NCBI GenBank assembly: GCA_000469685.2
Contig: LS997567.1
Coordinates: 33,759,973 to 33,823,972 of the forward strand
Direction: 5' to 3'
Origin: Haemonchus contortus
Lineage: Eukaryota; Nematoda; Chromadorea; Rhabditida; Trichostrongylidae
Length of the DNA: 64,000 nt
Part shown: positions 24,190-34,089 of the stretch, piece after piece
Numbering within the stretch: the first letter of the stretch is position 1
Layout of the letters: every line of letters begins with the position of its first letter
Position numbers and translations under genes: made by a program
Notes under the pieces: generated by a model
The model's input: the letters and a program-made list of their open reading frames with translations, nothing else
What the model was told of the DNA's origin: nothing
The model's database searches: none

Positions 24190-24700
24190 AAATGGACTTA
24201 TCCGCCCGCCGCCTGAACAGGTAAATGCAGAAATAAAAGCGAAACAAGCAGCTAAGTCTATCAATTTGCTCGTTACCTCGATAGAGGAACCAGCACCCAG
24301 GTATAACAAACCTCGAGACGACAAGAGCTCGTTGAGTGAAACAGATAATTCATCTGGTTATGACTCACGGCCATTTTCGGATAAACCGTTAAGTGCTTCG
24401 AAAGTAACAACAATTCATCCCCAAGCGAGCCCATTACCTGAGGCTGGAGCCGACGAAATTTGGGAAATTAGTTTTGCCGATTCCCATTACCGAAACCCGA
24501 GCTGAGGAATCGGCAAACCTAACTTCCCAAATTACGTCGGCTCCAGCCTCAGGTAAAAAAGTGATTTGCAAGACAGCGACCGATGAAGGCGCCGGAGACA
24601 CATCGACTTCAATAGAAGCCCAAGCTTCCGTACACCCTCCCAGTAGTGTCAGTGTCACGCCCCCGAGCTAGTGTCGCTAAAATATCGTATGAGCGCAAGG
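24190..24700 (+). pseudogene. Possible N-terminal remnant of the relic-2 helicase, with internal inverted duplication
   Basis: A Ser/Asp-rich frame (PRYNKPRDDKSSLSETDNSS to SASKVTTIHPQASPLPEAGA) lies about 400 bp after the pol relic. In the intact element the acidic, Ser/Pro-rich helicase N-terminus occupies this place. There is no residue-level alignment, so the link rests on position and composition. It contains 51-bp inverted arms (24434-24484 and 24506-24556). Confidence 0.35.
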
Positions 24701-25334
24701 AACATCCCAGCACAAGCTTAGTAAGCCTTTAGAAAAATTTGTCAATCATCCGAGGGCTAGTCTATTACGCCCAAAAATCACCCCACCAGTATAAGATACT
24801 TACAATACTAACTTGTCAGAAATTGAGTTCGAAAGAATTCCCATCCCAGAGTACAGTGGCCTCGTTGATGGTCTGTGCCCGGTTCAGTGCAGTTTGAACC
24901 ATGAACCTGTGGGAGGGCTACGGTCGATTCGAACGCCATAGAAAACTTTTGTAATATTAACGACTGCTCTAATCTTATCGAGTTATGAAGCAAGGGTGAG
25001 CCAGTGCAAAAGATGCCGTTGGTGGCGTACGCATCTTTTTATGAACAGAATTCCTCTGTTCGAGGTTTAATTCTTGACGGTACGGTAGCGTCTGAATTAT
25101 ACAGAGTCAAGTTTCTTTGGTACAACCACGAAACTTCAGACCGGGCACGTTGAGGTTGCTCTTCGCGACTGACTCGATGTTGAGGTTGCCCTTCCTGACC
25201 GCCTCGATTTGCATACCATCATTTTGACTGTTTTGCCATTAACCCATTGACGACCACCACATTTGGCGGGGAAAGCGCCGCGAGGGACTGGCGCGCTTTT
25301 CGTCCACTCGCGACGGGGGCTTCATGGTCCAGAA

Positions 25335-25640
25335 TGACTAAGTTTACGAGAGGAATTTATGAGTTTTCCGGAATATTCCCTCAAATGGATTTGGTAAGAA
25401 TGCCCACATTGAGTGATTATTGATCTCTACTATAAAACTGGCACTCGGTCTAGTGGTCATTCAATTATGAGTTCAGTCATTATCAGAAATCGTTTCTGGA
25501 AGCTTTTACGAGCTTTGCATTTGGTAGATAATAGGGAAAATGCCCAGACAATCGTCTTTTCGAAATATCTCATTTTCTGAAGTTGTTCAACGAACGAAGA
25601 ATTCATCATAGATAGTACTCCTTCGGAAAAACTCCTTTAA
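25335..25640 (+). pseudogene. piggyBac-like transposase fragment
   Basis: Across frames: FSGIFPQMDLVRMPTLSDYW, then HSIMSSVIIRNRFWKLLRAL followed by HLVDNREN. These are the (L/F).G(L/I)..M(G/D)LV..P...DYWS and M..(N/D)RF..LLR.LHF.DN blocks of piggyBac transposases. It is broken and lacks the DDD catalytic residues. It lies between the pol and helicase pieces of an older Gypsy element, probably as an insertion. Confidence 0.6.
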
Positions 25641-25649
25641 AATCGCAAA

Positions 25650-27770
25650 ATCAGAAGATTTCCTGGAACTATATGTAGCTTCATTCAGGCCTGACTTAAT
25701 GTTTACAGAAGAATGATCGTTGAAAAGTGGAAATATAAATGAATAAATTAAAAAAGAATTGCCTCGAACAGTAACTGAAGCCATCGCATACCGTAAGCCA
25801 AAGGTATGGAGGGTAGGCTGATTTGCTCTAATACACCGTGACCTCAATCCCACCTTGGGCTTTGTCACACCTATTCAGCGTAACCCTTTCACGATTTCTT
25901 TCTGTAAGGCACCGCCAAATTGTACAGGCCTTGCTTCTCCGTCTGGCTGCCCCGAGTGAAGATTCTAGGATGGAAGCCGATATCTTTATTATCGCACCAT
26001 TCCGCGAACGCCAAATAAACCATATAGTCTTCACATGTCAGTGGAAGGGAACAGATAAGGAGGTAGCTTCTTAGCTTTTTTATGGTAGACGTTCCATGCC
26101 AAACGCACCATTTGATATCCGGCTGACGAGCGAGGAACAACATTAATTGGTAAAGAAGAGGTTACACGCGGAGTCTACGGACACAACAGTGCACGCAGCT
26201 ATATCGCGCTCTCCAAATATTAAAAGTTTCTGGCCTCACTCAATTTCGCACTCCTATCGGCGAGAAAGCCAGTTGGGCAGTGGGGCGTCCCATCCAGGGC
26301 GCGTATAAACAAGATTGTAGACATAGAAGTGGCATAGGGCTACCTCGACGCCACCATACGACTGAACACGAACGATGGTGTCTGCTGAAGAGCGTATTTG
26401 TGGCCTCATAGAATCATTGGATCGCAGTAGTAACTGCGATCCAACACAGATGAACGTACTATTCCCGTCTTGGCGCTGATGGGGCATTCATCAGCTATGG
26501 CAAAGCTAACCTCGAATACGGTAGGTTGGCAGCTGCCTCCCTTCTTTTGGCAGGCGACGTGCAAGTTGGCGGGCATGATTACCCAGATCAAGATGCCATC
26601 ACTGTCACTGTAGCAGGATCGCAGATCAAACCGAATCTTGACAAGGTAAATGGGGCCAAAATGTACAAGGTGGGCCAAAATTATGATTACACCGACATCA
26701 CATCGCAGAAAACGAATAGAACGCCAATAGAGCAAACCAATTTCATTAAGATGTTTATCACTAGATTCTTTTCAAAACTATATTGAAACTGGAATCTGTT
26801 GCTTTCTGCTTGAAACGACGATGGACGACATTGACGGTGGCACGCAGCTAGGGTCATCGAGTTGGTCCCGGCTTTTTGCTAAGCATTTTCGAGATTATTT
26901 CTTCTCTTGTTTGGGCTAAAGGATGCTTTCATATCAGAGGCTGACTACATTTAAACATTCATGGGATTTAGGTCAGGGTTCCAGAGTGGCCACTGGTCGA
27001 AGGTTATGAAGTCAAGAAACCCCTTTTACGAAATTTCTAGGCAATCTCTGTTCTGCGATCAGGAGCTTCATCTTGACGATGTGACCGGTTCGAATCACCA
27101 AAGTGTCCTATTGCGCACGAAGAGATCAAATAGGCCTTCAAACCAACTTTCACTCCATAATTTACAAGAATAGTAGGTGTCTTTGCCTCGGCGGTGATGA
27201 TAGCACAGGCCATCACAGAAAGTTAGTGAGCCAGGCGCTGTACCACTTTCATTTCTTTAAGCTTCATATAAGTCTTATCGCTCTACTCATTGAGCTCCTT
27301 TTTCACTGTGAATATCTTTTCGTCGGTGAACAGGAATTCCGTACGACAATTTTTGTTTACGGGGCAGCTTTTGTTAGTCAACCTTTCTCTTCTCTTTAAG
27401 CCGCTCAATGGAGAAATCACTTTCTGATCGTGTAAGGGTCTCGTTGTGCAGGTGATGCTCTACGATTTCACGCAGAAAATTTCGTGACATATCCATTCAT
27501 TTAGCCGTTTTGGGCTCAGAATGAGTTTTGCTGCTACGTAGACCTTTGCCCTGCTTCCTTAACACTTCCAATAAATATAACCACAGACCTCCCAGGTTTA
27601 CCACTCCTAGCTGCAATTGTTCCCAACTCTAGAGAGCCTCTTATGGTTGAATGCACCACCTGCCTTGTTACGCTAGTTCATCTGTAGATGCACCGTGCCA
27701 AAAGTGCTTGTAAATGCAAAGCGACCTCTGATTCACGGACTAGTTACGCTTATATTATTTTCAAAATCGA
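25650..27770. other. No gene recognised
   Basis: Frames up to 109 codons occur on both strands (for example 26735-26406 minus, 26526-26786 plus). None shows a known motif. Part of this should correspond to the middle of the decayed helicase or to later insertions. Confidence 0.4.
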
Positions 27771-27771
27771 C

Positions 27772-27807
27772 AATGATACTGAACTTTTTTTAAAGTTCAG
27801 TATCATT
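27772..27807. other. Perfect short hairpin
   Basis: AATGATACTGAACTTT, a 4-T loop and the exact inverse make a 16-bp perfect stem. It could be a small MITE remnant or a terminator-like structure; I see nothing that decides. Confidence 0.6.
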
Positions 27808-27949
27808 AGAAAGGTAACAATGTAAGCTACCTTGTGGAATGAAAGAAATCCAATGTATTGTTATGAACTCAGAAAATTTCCAATGAACATCAGCGCGCGC
27901 TGTAATCATAATTTTGGCCCACCCTGTATGATAGAGAGTTGGTTTCCTA

Positions 27950-28910
27950 TGCTATTTGTGGATAGTGCCTACGGGCCCGGTAAGTCTGTGTGCGCAGGAA
28001 AAATGACCGAAGAACCTGCGAAGCAAGACCATATTATCCTTGTAATAGCTGTTCAAGATAGTGCATTGGACGTCATCGGGGCGAAAGTAGAAGAACTGCA
28101 ATCCCAGCACATCAGAGCTGTTCGGTGTATCAGTGAAACCGTTGCCCAAAACATCAAGCATCAGTCTGCTTTACCCTTCGAAGCCTCATGGAAAACTTCC
28201 ATGTCACCAATAGGCACTTAATGTCACAAACGTTATACGACGCATCCAAGCGATTTTCCGACGATCGCCGTAAACTACGCGACTTTATGTCTTCAGGTAC
28301 AGCTGCTAACATCACCAATATGGGTAACAAGAAGTTTCTGTTCTTAGAAGAGCGTAATTCGTGGATGCCAAAGGTTTTCATGCGTAAATTTATCAAATAA
28401 CACAAGCCGAATGTATATCTATGTACTGTGTCTACGGCACTCAATCTTACGCTTAAGAAAAGTTTGCGGCGTAGAATCGGTAATTTATGGCACAGATTCA
28501 TTTTGGGGGAAGCCTCCATGATGCCGGAAGCGTCTTTGATGGCACTCAAACCGCGTTTTCCAAACGCGCTCTTAACGCTCATTGGGGTTGGCAAGATATG
28601 TGGGCATTCAAAATGTTTCGTTGGCTGTTGCTGTAACTCTCCGTCTGTTTTAATTACCGCTCCTGGTCGCTCACACGAAGTGGACACCAACAACTCACTT
28701 CCGAACGGTCTACCGCCCTCACATCGAAATGATGCAACTCAACTCCGAGTTGTCTTACGACGGTGCACTCATCTGTGGCGCACCGGTGCCCTTCGTCAGG
28801 GATTGCCCTCGGGGGTAGCAATGCCTAACCCTAAAATACCAGTAGCATTAATTAATATCTCTTCATGTATGGGTAAAGGGGGTGCAAACCTAGAAATACC
28901 CTGCTTCTCA
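27950..28910 (+). pseudogene. Decayed copy of the UPF1-like helicase (relic 2)
   Basis: Segments align in order with ORF3 of the intact element. AYGPGKS followed by ILVIAVQDSALDVIGAKVEE corresponds to Walker A and motif Ia (about 816-855). IRAVRCISETVAQ matches about 866-877. NKKFLFLEERNSWM matches about 929-942. VSTALNL and FILGEASMMPEASLMALKPR match the Walker B region (about 972-1017), where the Walker B acid pair is changed to GE. TTHFRTVYRPHIEMMQLNSE then matches about 1067-1086. MPNPKIPVALINISS matches about 1106-1121. Several frameshifts and the altered Walker B show it is dead. It lies downstream of the pol relic at 21962-23805 in the same orientation, as in the intact element. Confidence 0.75.
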
Positions 28911-28949
28911 CGATTCTCGTATTTAACTGGGGCATTATCGATTCCGAGT

Positions 28950-29110
28950 ATGCGCGACTCATGTTTGTGTTTCGAACGCTTTGTTTCGGATGGATGGAGG
29001 AAAGCCGATCGAACGGGCGGAGCGAGAGCGAGGATGTCGAAGGGGATTTGAACGCGGGAACGCACCACGGACGGTCGAGGGACCATCGTTCACAACCACA
29101 ACACTCCGAA
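28950..29110 (-). repeat. tRNA-like repeat fragment (weak)
   Basis: On the minus strand a box-B-like GCGTTCAAATCCC follows CGTCCGTGGTGCGTTCCC. This layout is typical of degenerate tRNA-derived repeats. No cloverleaf can be drawn. Confidence 0.35.
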
Positions 29111-29119
29111 TCCATACTC

Positions 29120-29980
29120 TTAGGTTCGTAGATCACACTCCCGCTATCTCGTGATTGCGTACATATCGTTGGAGCGTCGTATGATATTTATGCCATTATT
29201 CACAAAGATTCTGATCAGTGATGTGTTGGATCGCCATGGGGTCGACCCGGAGCCAGCGAATGGTAAAAAGATTCCAGTGCTAAGAGGACAGCGGATCCTC
29301 CAGTCCATTAATCTCCGCTACTCTTGTGTTGCGGTCCTTTATCTAGTTCTATACCCTGACTGGATGAATCGGTGAGCTATTTTCGCACTGTTTATAGGGT
29401 TTTTGTTAACTTATGCTTAAGAGTGAGTGAATTTTAAAGGACATTTTCGCTTGACGTAGTCAGCTATTCGCACCAGGACTCACACGTACGCAACGACACA
29501 CATTGTATCGCTGGTTCAAACACCCCAAACACACATTCTACTTTATTTTTCTGGCCTCTTTTCGTCCAGCCCCCTTTCCAACGATTTTTTCGGTGCCCTT
29601 TTTCACTTCGGAAACACCGGTTCACGCGTTTTCTTCGCCTTCGTCCCTCTACTTTCCATCTTATCCTCCATTTTTCGTCATAATCTGGATTACCCAAAAT
29701 TATTGTGAACTATGCTCCTAAGTGGGACATGCATACCTTTATCTTTTCATGAAAAGAAAATTTCCATAACAAAAGCGATCCTAAACAAATTAGGCGTAGC
29801 GTTTCGGATAGAATCACAGATAGTGTAACCTCTCACGAAAAAAGTTGTTACAAGAACGCCGTTGGTTTACTCAGTACCGACATGAAAACTGACAAATACT
29901 ACTTGTACTTAGAGAGCATACTGATAGACGTACCAAAGCACTGATCAGACTTCGTTTCCTGAAACAGCCAGTGAACCTTC
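29120..29980. other. No gene recognised
   Basis: Short frames only, including a basic one on the minus strand (29697-29464) antisense to a pyrimidine-rich stretch. Nothing is recognisable. Confidence 0.4.
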
Positions 29981-29984
29981 CAGA

Positions 29985-30130
29985 TGTACGGTCCGGCCCA
30001 CGGACCAAAGCTCAATCAAAAGTGGTGTCGACGCGAGGTGCCCGACTTCATTAGCATGGAGGAATGGCCATCGTACTCTCCAAATCGTAAGCTAGTTAGC
30101 TCCTCCGTACAGACCCTGATTAGAAGAGGG
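29985..30130 (+). pseudogene. Tc1/mariner-type transposase tail fragment
   Basis: The frame carries NQKWCRREVPDFISMEEWPS followed by YSPN, close to the end of Tc1/mariner transposases (..PDFI...EWP..SPDLNP.D). The SPDLNP block is lost after SPN. Related broken sequence lies at 4860-5060. Confidence 0.5.
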
Positions 30131-30164
30131 ACTGGCGAATTTGCAATCTCACCAGGGAAGGATC

Positions 30165-30860
30165 TTAAGTCGTGTCGATCGCCAGTGACCGTTTGGATTG
30201 AGACCCATACTGCCACACGTGTTTTCGGATGCTGATTTCAAAAATCTGCTTTCCATATTCGAGCGATTCTTTGAGTGCAGCTTTGAGGTGACCTAAAGTA
30301 AGGCTTAACATAAGAGAACTTAATTTACACGGATGCACAGGGTTCTTCAACGGTGGATTGGAGCAGTGGTATGGGTGACGCTTCATGTGCGATAACCAGG
30401 GTTCGGGTTTTGTGGGGAGCGAGAACTTTGCATTAGATCGAATTTTTCCCTTGTAGCCTATGGATTACTAGGATGCTGATTTTATTGAGTTCTACTTCCT
30501 GATTGTTGCGGTGACAACCTTCCCATCCAAAACATGCAACATCGCTTCAAATTTTTGCATATTTGTACATGCTATATTCGTGGTATGGTGTAGTGGCAAG
30601 TGGCGCACTATATCACACGCATGGTTAGGGGTTCGCATCCCGGATCGATGCCCGCCTAGGCCAACCAAGCCTTCCATCCCTCCGGGGTCGGTGAATTGGT
30701 ACCAGACTCGTCTGGGAGGATAAAAGCACTGACTTGTACATCGGCTGGCCACCGCAAGTCATTATATAGGCCACATACGCACTCATTACGCCACTACGAT
30801 TCTGAATGGAAGTCGAGTGCGGGGGCGCATCCCTTAGACGGGATTGATTAACGCCAAGAA
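30165..30860 (+). repeat. Composite (two-headed) tRNA-like SINE, copy 2
   Basis: Module 1 (30165-30480) has TTTTCGGATGCTGATTTCAA, GGCTTAACATAAG, TGGAGCAGTGGTATGGGTGA and box-B-like GGTTCGGGTTT. Module 2 (30585-30860) has a clearer tRNA-like head, TGGTGTAGTGGCAAGTGG with box B GGTTCGCATCCC, then ACCAGACTCGTCTGGGAGGA and GATTCTGAATGGAAGTCGAG. The same order occurs at 20286-20880, although about 110 bp more lie between the modules here. Confidence 0.65.
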
Positions 30861-31009
30861 ACTTTATTTATTAACTTTATTATTTTCTTTATATGCAGTT
30901 TCTCATAAAACAGTATAATCCATAATGTGCGCTTAGTATGTGAAATGTGGTGTCGTCCATATATCGCAGGCATCCTGGGACGCTGGGATGTCCCTTTTTA
31001 CCACGCACC

Positions 31010-31250
31010 CAGCGTTTCGAGCGATTTCGGCGCTGGGCGGGCAAACGTCAGCGTACTGCGGAGGCGGTACCAGCCCGCAGGACGCAAGGGGACTGCGGCA
31101 GCCCAGGCCCACCAAGTCCGCGTGGCAGATGGATACCAGCATAGCGAGCGGGCAGAAGACCCCGGTCACCAAGCTCATGCCGCTGGGGCCCTCCTGCCGA
31201 GCAATCACCGATGCGGAATGGCATCGGTGAGACGGCCCCGACGGCGCGAC
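31010..31250. other. GC-rich block of unknown nature
   Basis: Strikingly GC-rich compared with its surroundings and open in several frames on both strands (for example 91-147 codons). It ends in an ACCGATGC...GCATCGGT hairpin. It has no recognisable protein motif. It could be a fragment of a repeat or of contaminating or transferred DNA. Confidence 0.35.
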
Positions 31251-31516
31251 AGTGGATTATCATATTTGCACATTAATCGATCAACTACAGCTCCTGCGTG
31301 TTTTTCTCAAAAAAAAAACAGTCAACTTATACCCGCGCTTCGAAAGGCAGGCAGTATTCCTCGAATGTGAGGACCGTATTCTCTCCAATAGGAGCTCTGG
31401 TCAGATAAGTCATTCGGCCGCCCTCTACTGTAAGTGCAGGGAGCTGCCGAAAATTTCGAAACATCGAACGTTTGGAGTAGAAACGCGTATCTATCCTACT
31501 CTATATAGATCGCCAA

Positions 31517-31564
<48 letters not shown>

Positions 31565-31606
31565 GTGTGTATGTGTGTATGTGTGTATGTGTATGTGTGT
31601 ATGCGT
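31517..31606 (+). repeat. GTGTAT microsatellite
   Basis: About 90 bp of GTGTAT/GTGTGTAT repeats. The alternating Val-Cys and Val-Tyr ORFs over it are artefacts. Confidence 0.95.
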
Positions 31607-31990
31607 GACCGGAAATTCATGACTCCTGGTTCCGTGGACCTAGAAATGGTAGGAGTACGGGAAGTAGGATGGGAACACCCATGGCAGGTGTCAGGACCAG
31701 ACTGCGCTCAGGGGGCGGGGCATGCGCGATGGAGGTTTTGGACAGCAAATTCATAACTCCTGTTTACGTGGACTTAACAGGTTGAACCTTGGTAAGAGTA
31801 CAGGCGCTTATGGCAGGTGAGAAAACCAAACGATCACTCTGTGCAAACCCAGCCTACAGGGGACTGGGTTTGCAGACTAAACGTTCGAGCGGAAATTCGT
31901 AACTTCTGTTTCCGCGGACCTAAAGGGTTCAATTTTGGCAGAATTACAGCTTTTCGTATTAACAGAAGAACTTCGGCATTTCAATACGCG
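31607..31990 (+). repeat. Minisatellite-like array, about 130-bp units
   Basis: Three diverged units each contain (G/C)GGAAATTC(A/G)T(G/A)ACT(C/T)CTG(G/T)TT, a (C/G)GTGGAC(C/T)T block and a GGTAAGAGTA-like block. GGGGGCGGGGCATGCGCGA links it to the array at 2050-2520, which has GGGGACGGGGCATGCACGA. Confidence 0.6.
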
Positions 31991-32672
31991 ATGTAGGTGA
32001 CGGTGACAGGAACAAGGGGCCTAAGGAAGCAAGAGTCACCTAACGATCAAAATTCTAACCCTTCGGAATTTACGATGTAGCTTTGGCTGTTTAGTATATT
32101 GCATTCGATAACACGAAATGGTAGAGTAGGGTGACAAAAGCGAGTGGTAAGGGCAGTGATAGGGACCCATTAGCGGCAATACGATAAGAAGATGAGAATT
32201 TTGTTCATTTCTTGCTATTAGATCACGACCGCTACACACCAAGATTGTGACCGATGAAGAAACCTCTTTGCTCGATATCATTTGCGACCAACTTTATGCG
32301 ACCGCCAGTTCTGTGGAATTCTCAAATAATGACATCTCTGTAAAGAGGTCCATTGATACATCTGATAATGGTGTTATCATCACACGAAACATTTGTGAGC
32401 ACAGCCCAAGGCTTTGTTACATAACAGTTGAATCTTCATTGGGTAGTTATCTTTAAAAAAGAGCAAAGGATCGAGACTTTCAATTAAAGGCGTAAGCACC
32501 GACCAACACTGAATACCATTTGCACAGTTCCGTTAGTCCTGCGTCCAACTTCGTGTACAGAAAAATAATATTTGTTTCAAAGAAAAAGTGGAGAGTCAGC
32601 CGATCACCACATCTTCGCTGAAGAAGGAAGGAAGCCCGGTTAACGCCGGGCGAACCGAATGGTTATAAAATA

Positions 32673-33893
32673 TTAGGTTGAGTCATAAGTCCTCGGACAA
32701 TGTGAAAGTGATGACTTCTAGCGATTATAACTCGGGAAAGAGGTAATGAAAATGAACATGCGAGGCATTGTTATATAGAATATGGAAAGCTATTTCAAAT
32801 GCATACTGGAGAAAGCACCTAACTGTTTCCTTTCCAGCAACTGTGCCTCATGATTTCAAGCCGTCGCAACTCCACATCCGCAACACCGTCATATTTATTT
32901 TTTTATCTGGCCATGAACCCATGGCAATCGATAGAGGTATGAAGGACGTTCGCAAGCAGGTGTACAATTTACAAGTGGCACCAGAACTTCGCATCGGGCG
33001 ACTATTCCGTCGAAAATGAAGACCGTCCGGGACGCTCAATGAAGTTGGATTTGAAGGTGCTGCGGAGCCAGGTGGAAGCCGATCCGTATCAAACTACTCG
33101 TGAACTGGCAGCCACCCTTGGGGGGTCAGTCCACAGTTCTTCGTGAATTGAAGTCAATCGACAGAAGCAGTATGACATAGACCGCCGCGACGACTGGCAC
33201 TTTCTCTCCTCACGCTCAAGGGCACCACACGTGGCTCGAGTACCTAGTCACCAGGGGTGCGAAGTCGAACTTCTACTCTAACGTTCACCGGCGTGCTCAA
33301 TGGATTGACAAAGGTGCGCATGCAGAAGACTCCCTCAAACCCAACGTACACGCCAAGGAGGTTATGCTCTGATTCCGATGGAGCGCTCTCTGTGTCGAAT
33401 AAAGGGAGCTGCTAGACGAAGGATGCACAGTGGCCGTACATGTCTACATTACGCAACTGAGGAATTTGAAGGTGAACTCCGAAGCTACACGTCCACAGCA
33501 GCACAAAGTTCACTTCCAGCACGACAACGCTCGCCCTCACATTGCAAGAACGACCAAAACTGAGCTGACGAACTTCGGCAGGACAAGTTTACCACACCAA
33601 CCATGTTCCTCAGACTTGGATCCCTCGGATTACCACCTTTTTCCCCATCTTCAACGTCATCTGGATGGTCAGGACTTTCAAACCCGCGACGACATCAAAA
33701 TGGCACTGGTGCAGTTCTCCAAGGGCCAGCTCCCAGCGTTCTAAAGCAAGGATATCTACGATCTGCCCAAGCATTGGCAGAAGACCATCGATGCCAATGG
33801 GGCATATTTCAAATGATTCGCTTTTGTCGTTTAAAAATTGTAAGATAAGTATTATCATTGCCAATTTGTCCGAGGACTTATGACTCAACCTAA
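32673..33893 (+). mobile_element. Mariner element with perfect terminal inverted repeats
   Basis: This 1,221-bp element starts TTAGGTTGAGTCATAAG and ends with the exact inverse. The terminal repeats are 28 bp without a mismatch (32673-32700 and 33866-33893), flanked by TA on both sides. Length and TTAGGTTG ends are typical of mariner. The transposase inside is broken, so it could move only with help in trans. Confidence 0.93.
32919..33744 (+). pseudogene. Mariner transposase, frameshifted
   Basis: The N-terminal helix-turn-helix part is visible (YKWHQNFASGDYSVENEDRP, LRSQVEADPYQTTRELAATL). The C-terminal catalytic part has HFQHDNARPHIARTTKTEL and SSDLDPSDYHLFPHLQRHL. The second and third catalytic acids are 34 residues apart, the D34D spacing of mariner. 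A stop after the MNPWQSIEV start and several frameshifts between 33140 and 33430 inactivate it. The first catalytic D region is not readable. Confidence 0.85.
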
Positions 33894-34089
33894 TAGTTGG
33901 TCAGTGATGGCAAAGAAAATTTTTATTGGGTTACTATTGCCCAGAATCTTTGGTGATGTTCGCTCCTCCAAGAAATGCCACTGGGAATTCAATTTATGGG
34001 CTAAGTTGATCGCGGACATTCGAATGCTGACGACAGGCCGGTCTACAGACACCTACGTCACATCAAAATGTTAATGCCACTACATGAAT

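Noticed and set aside
28154..28693. 179-codon minus ORF
   Set aside because: Antisense to helicase relic 2, with no motif.
28428..29051. 207-codon plus ORF as an intact gene
   Set aside because: Only parts of it (Walker B-like region and the NPKIPVALINISS block) match the helicase, and other helicase blocks lie in other frames. It is a chance long frame across a relic.
31252..31756. Val-Cys and Val-Tyr repeat proteins
   Set aside because: These are translations of the GTGTAT microsatellite.
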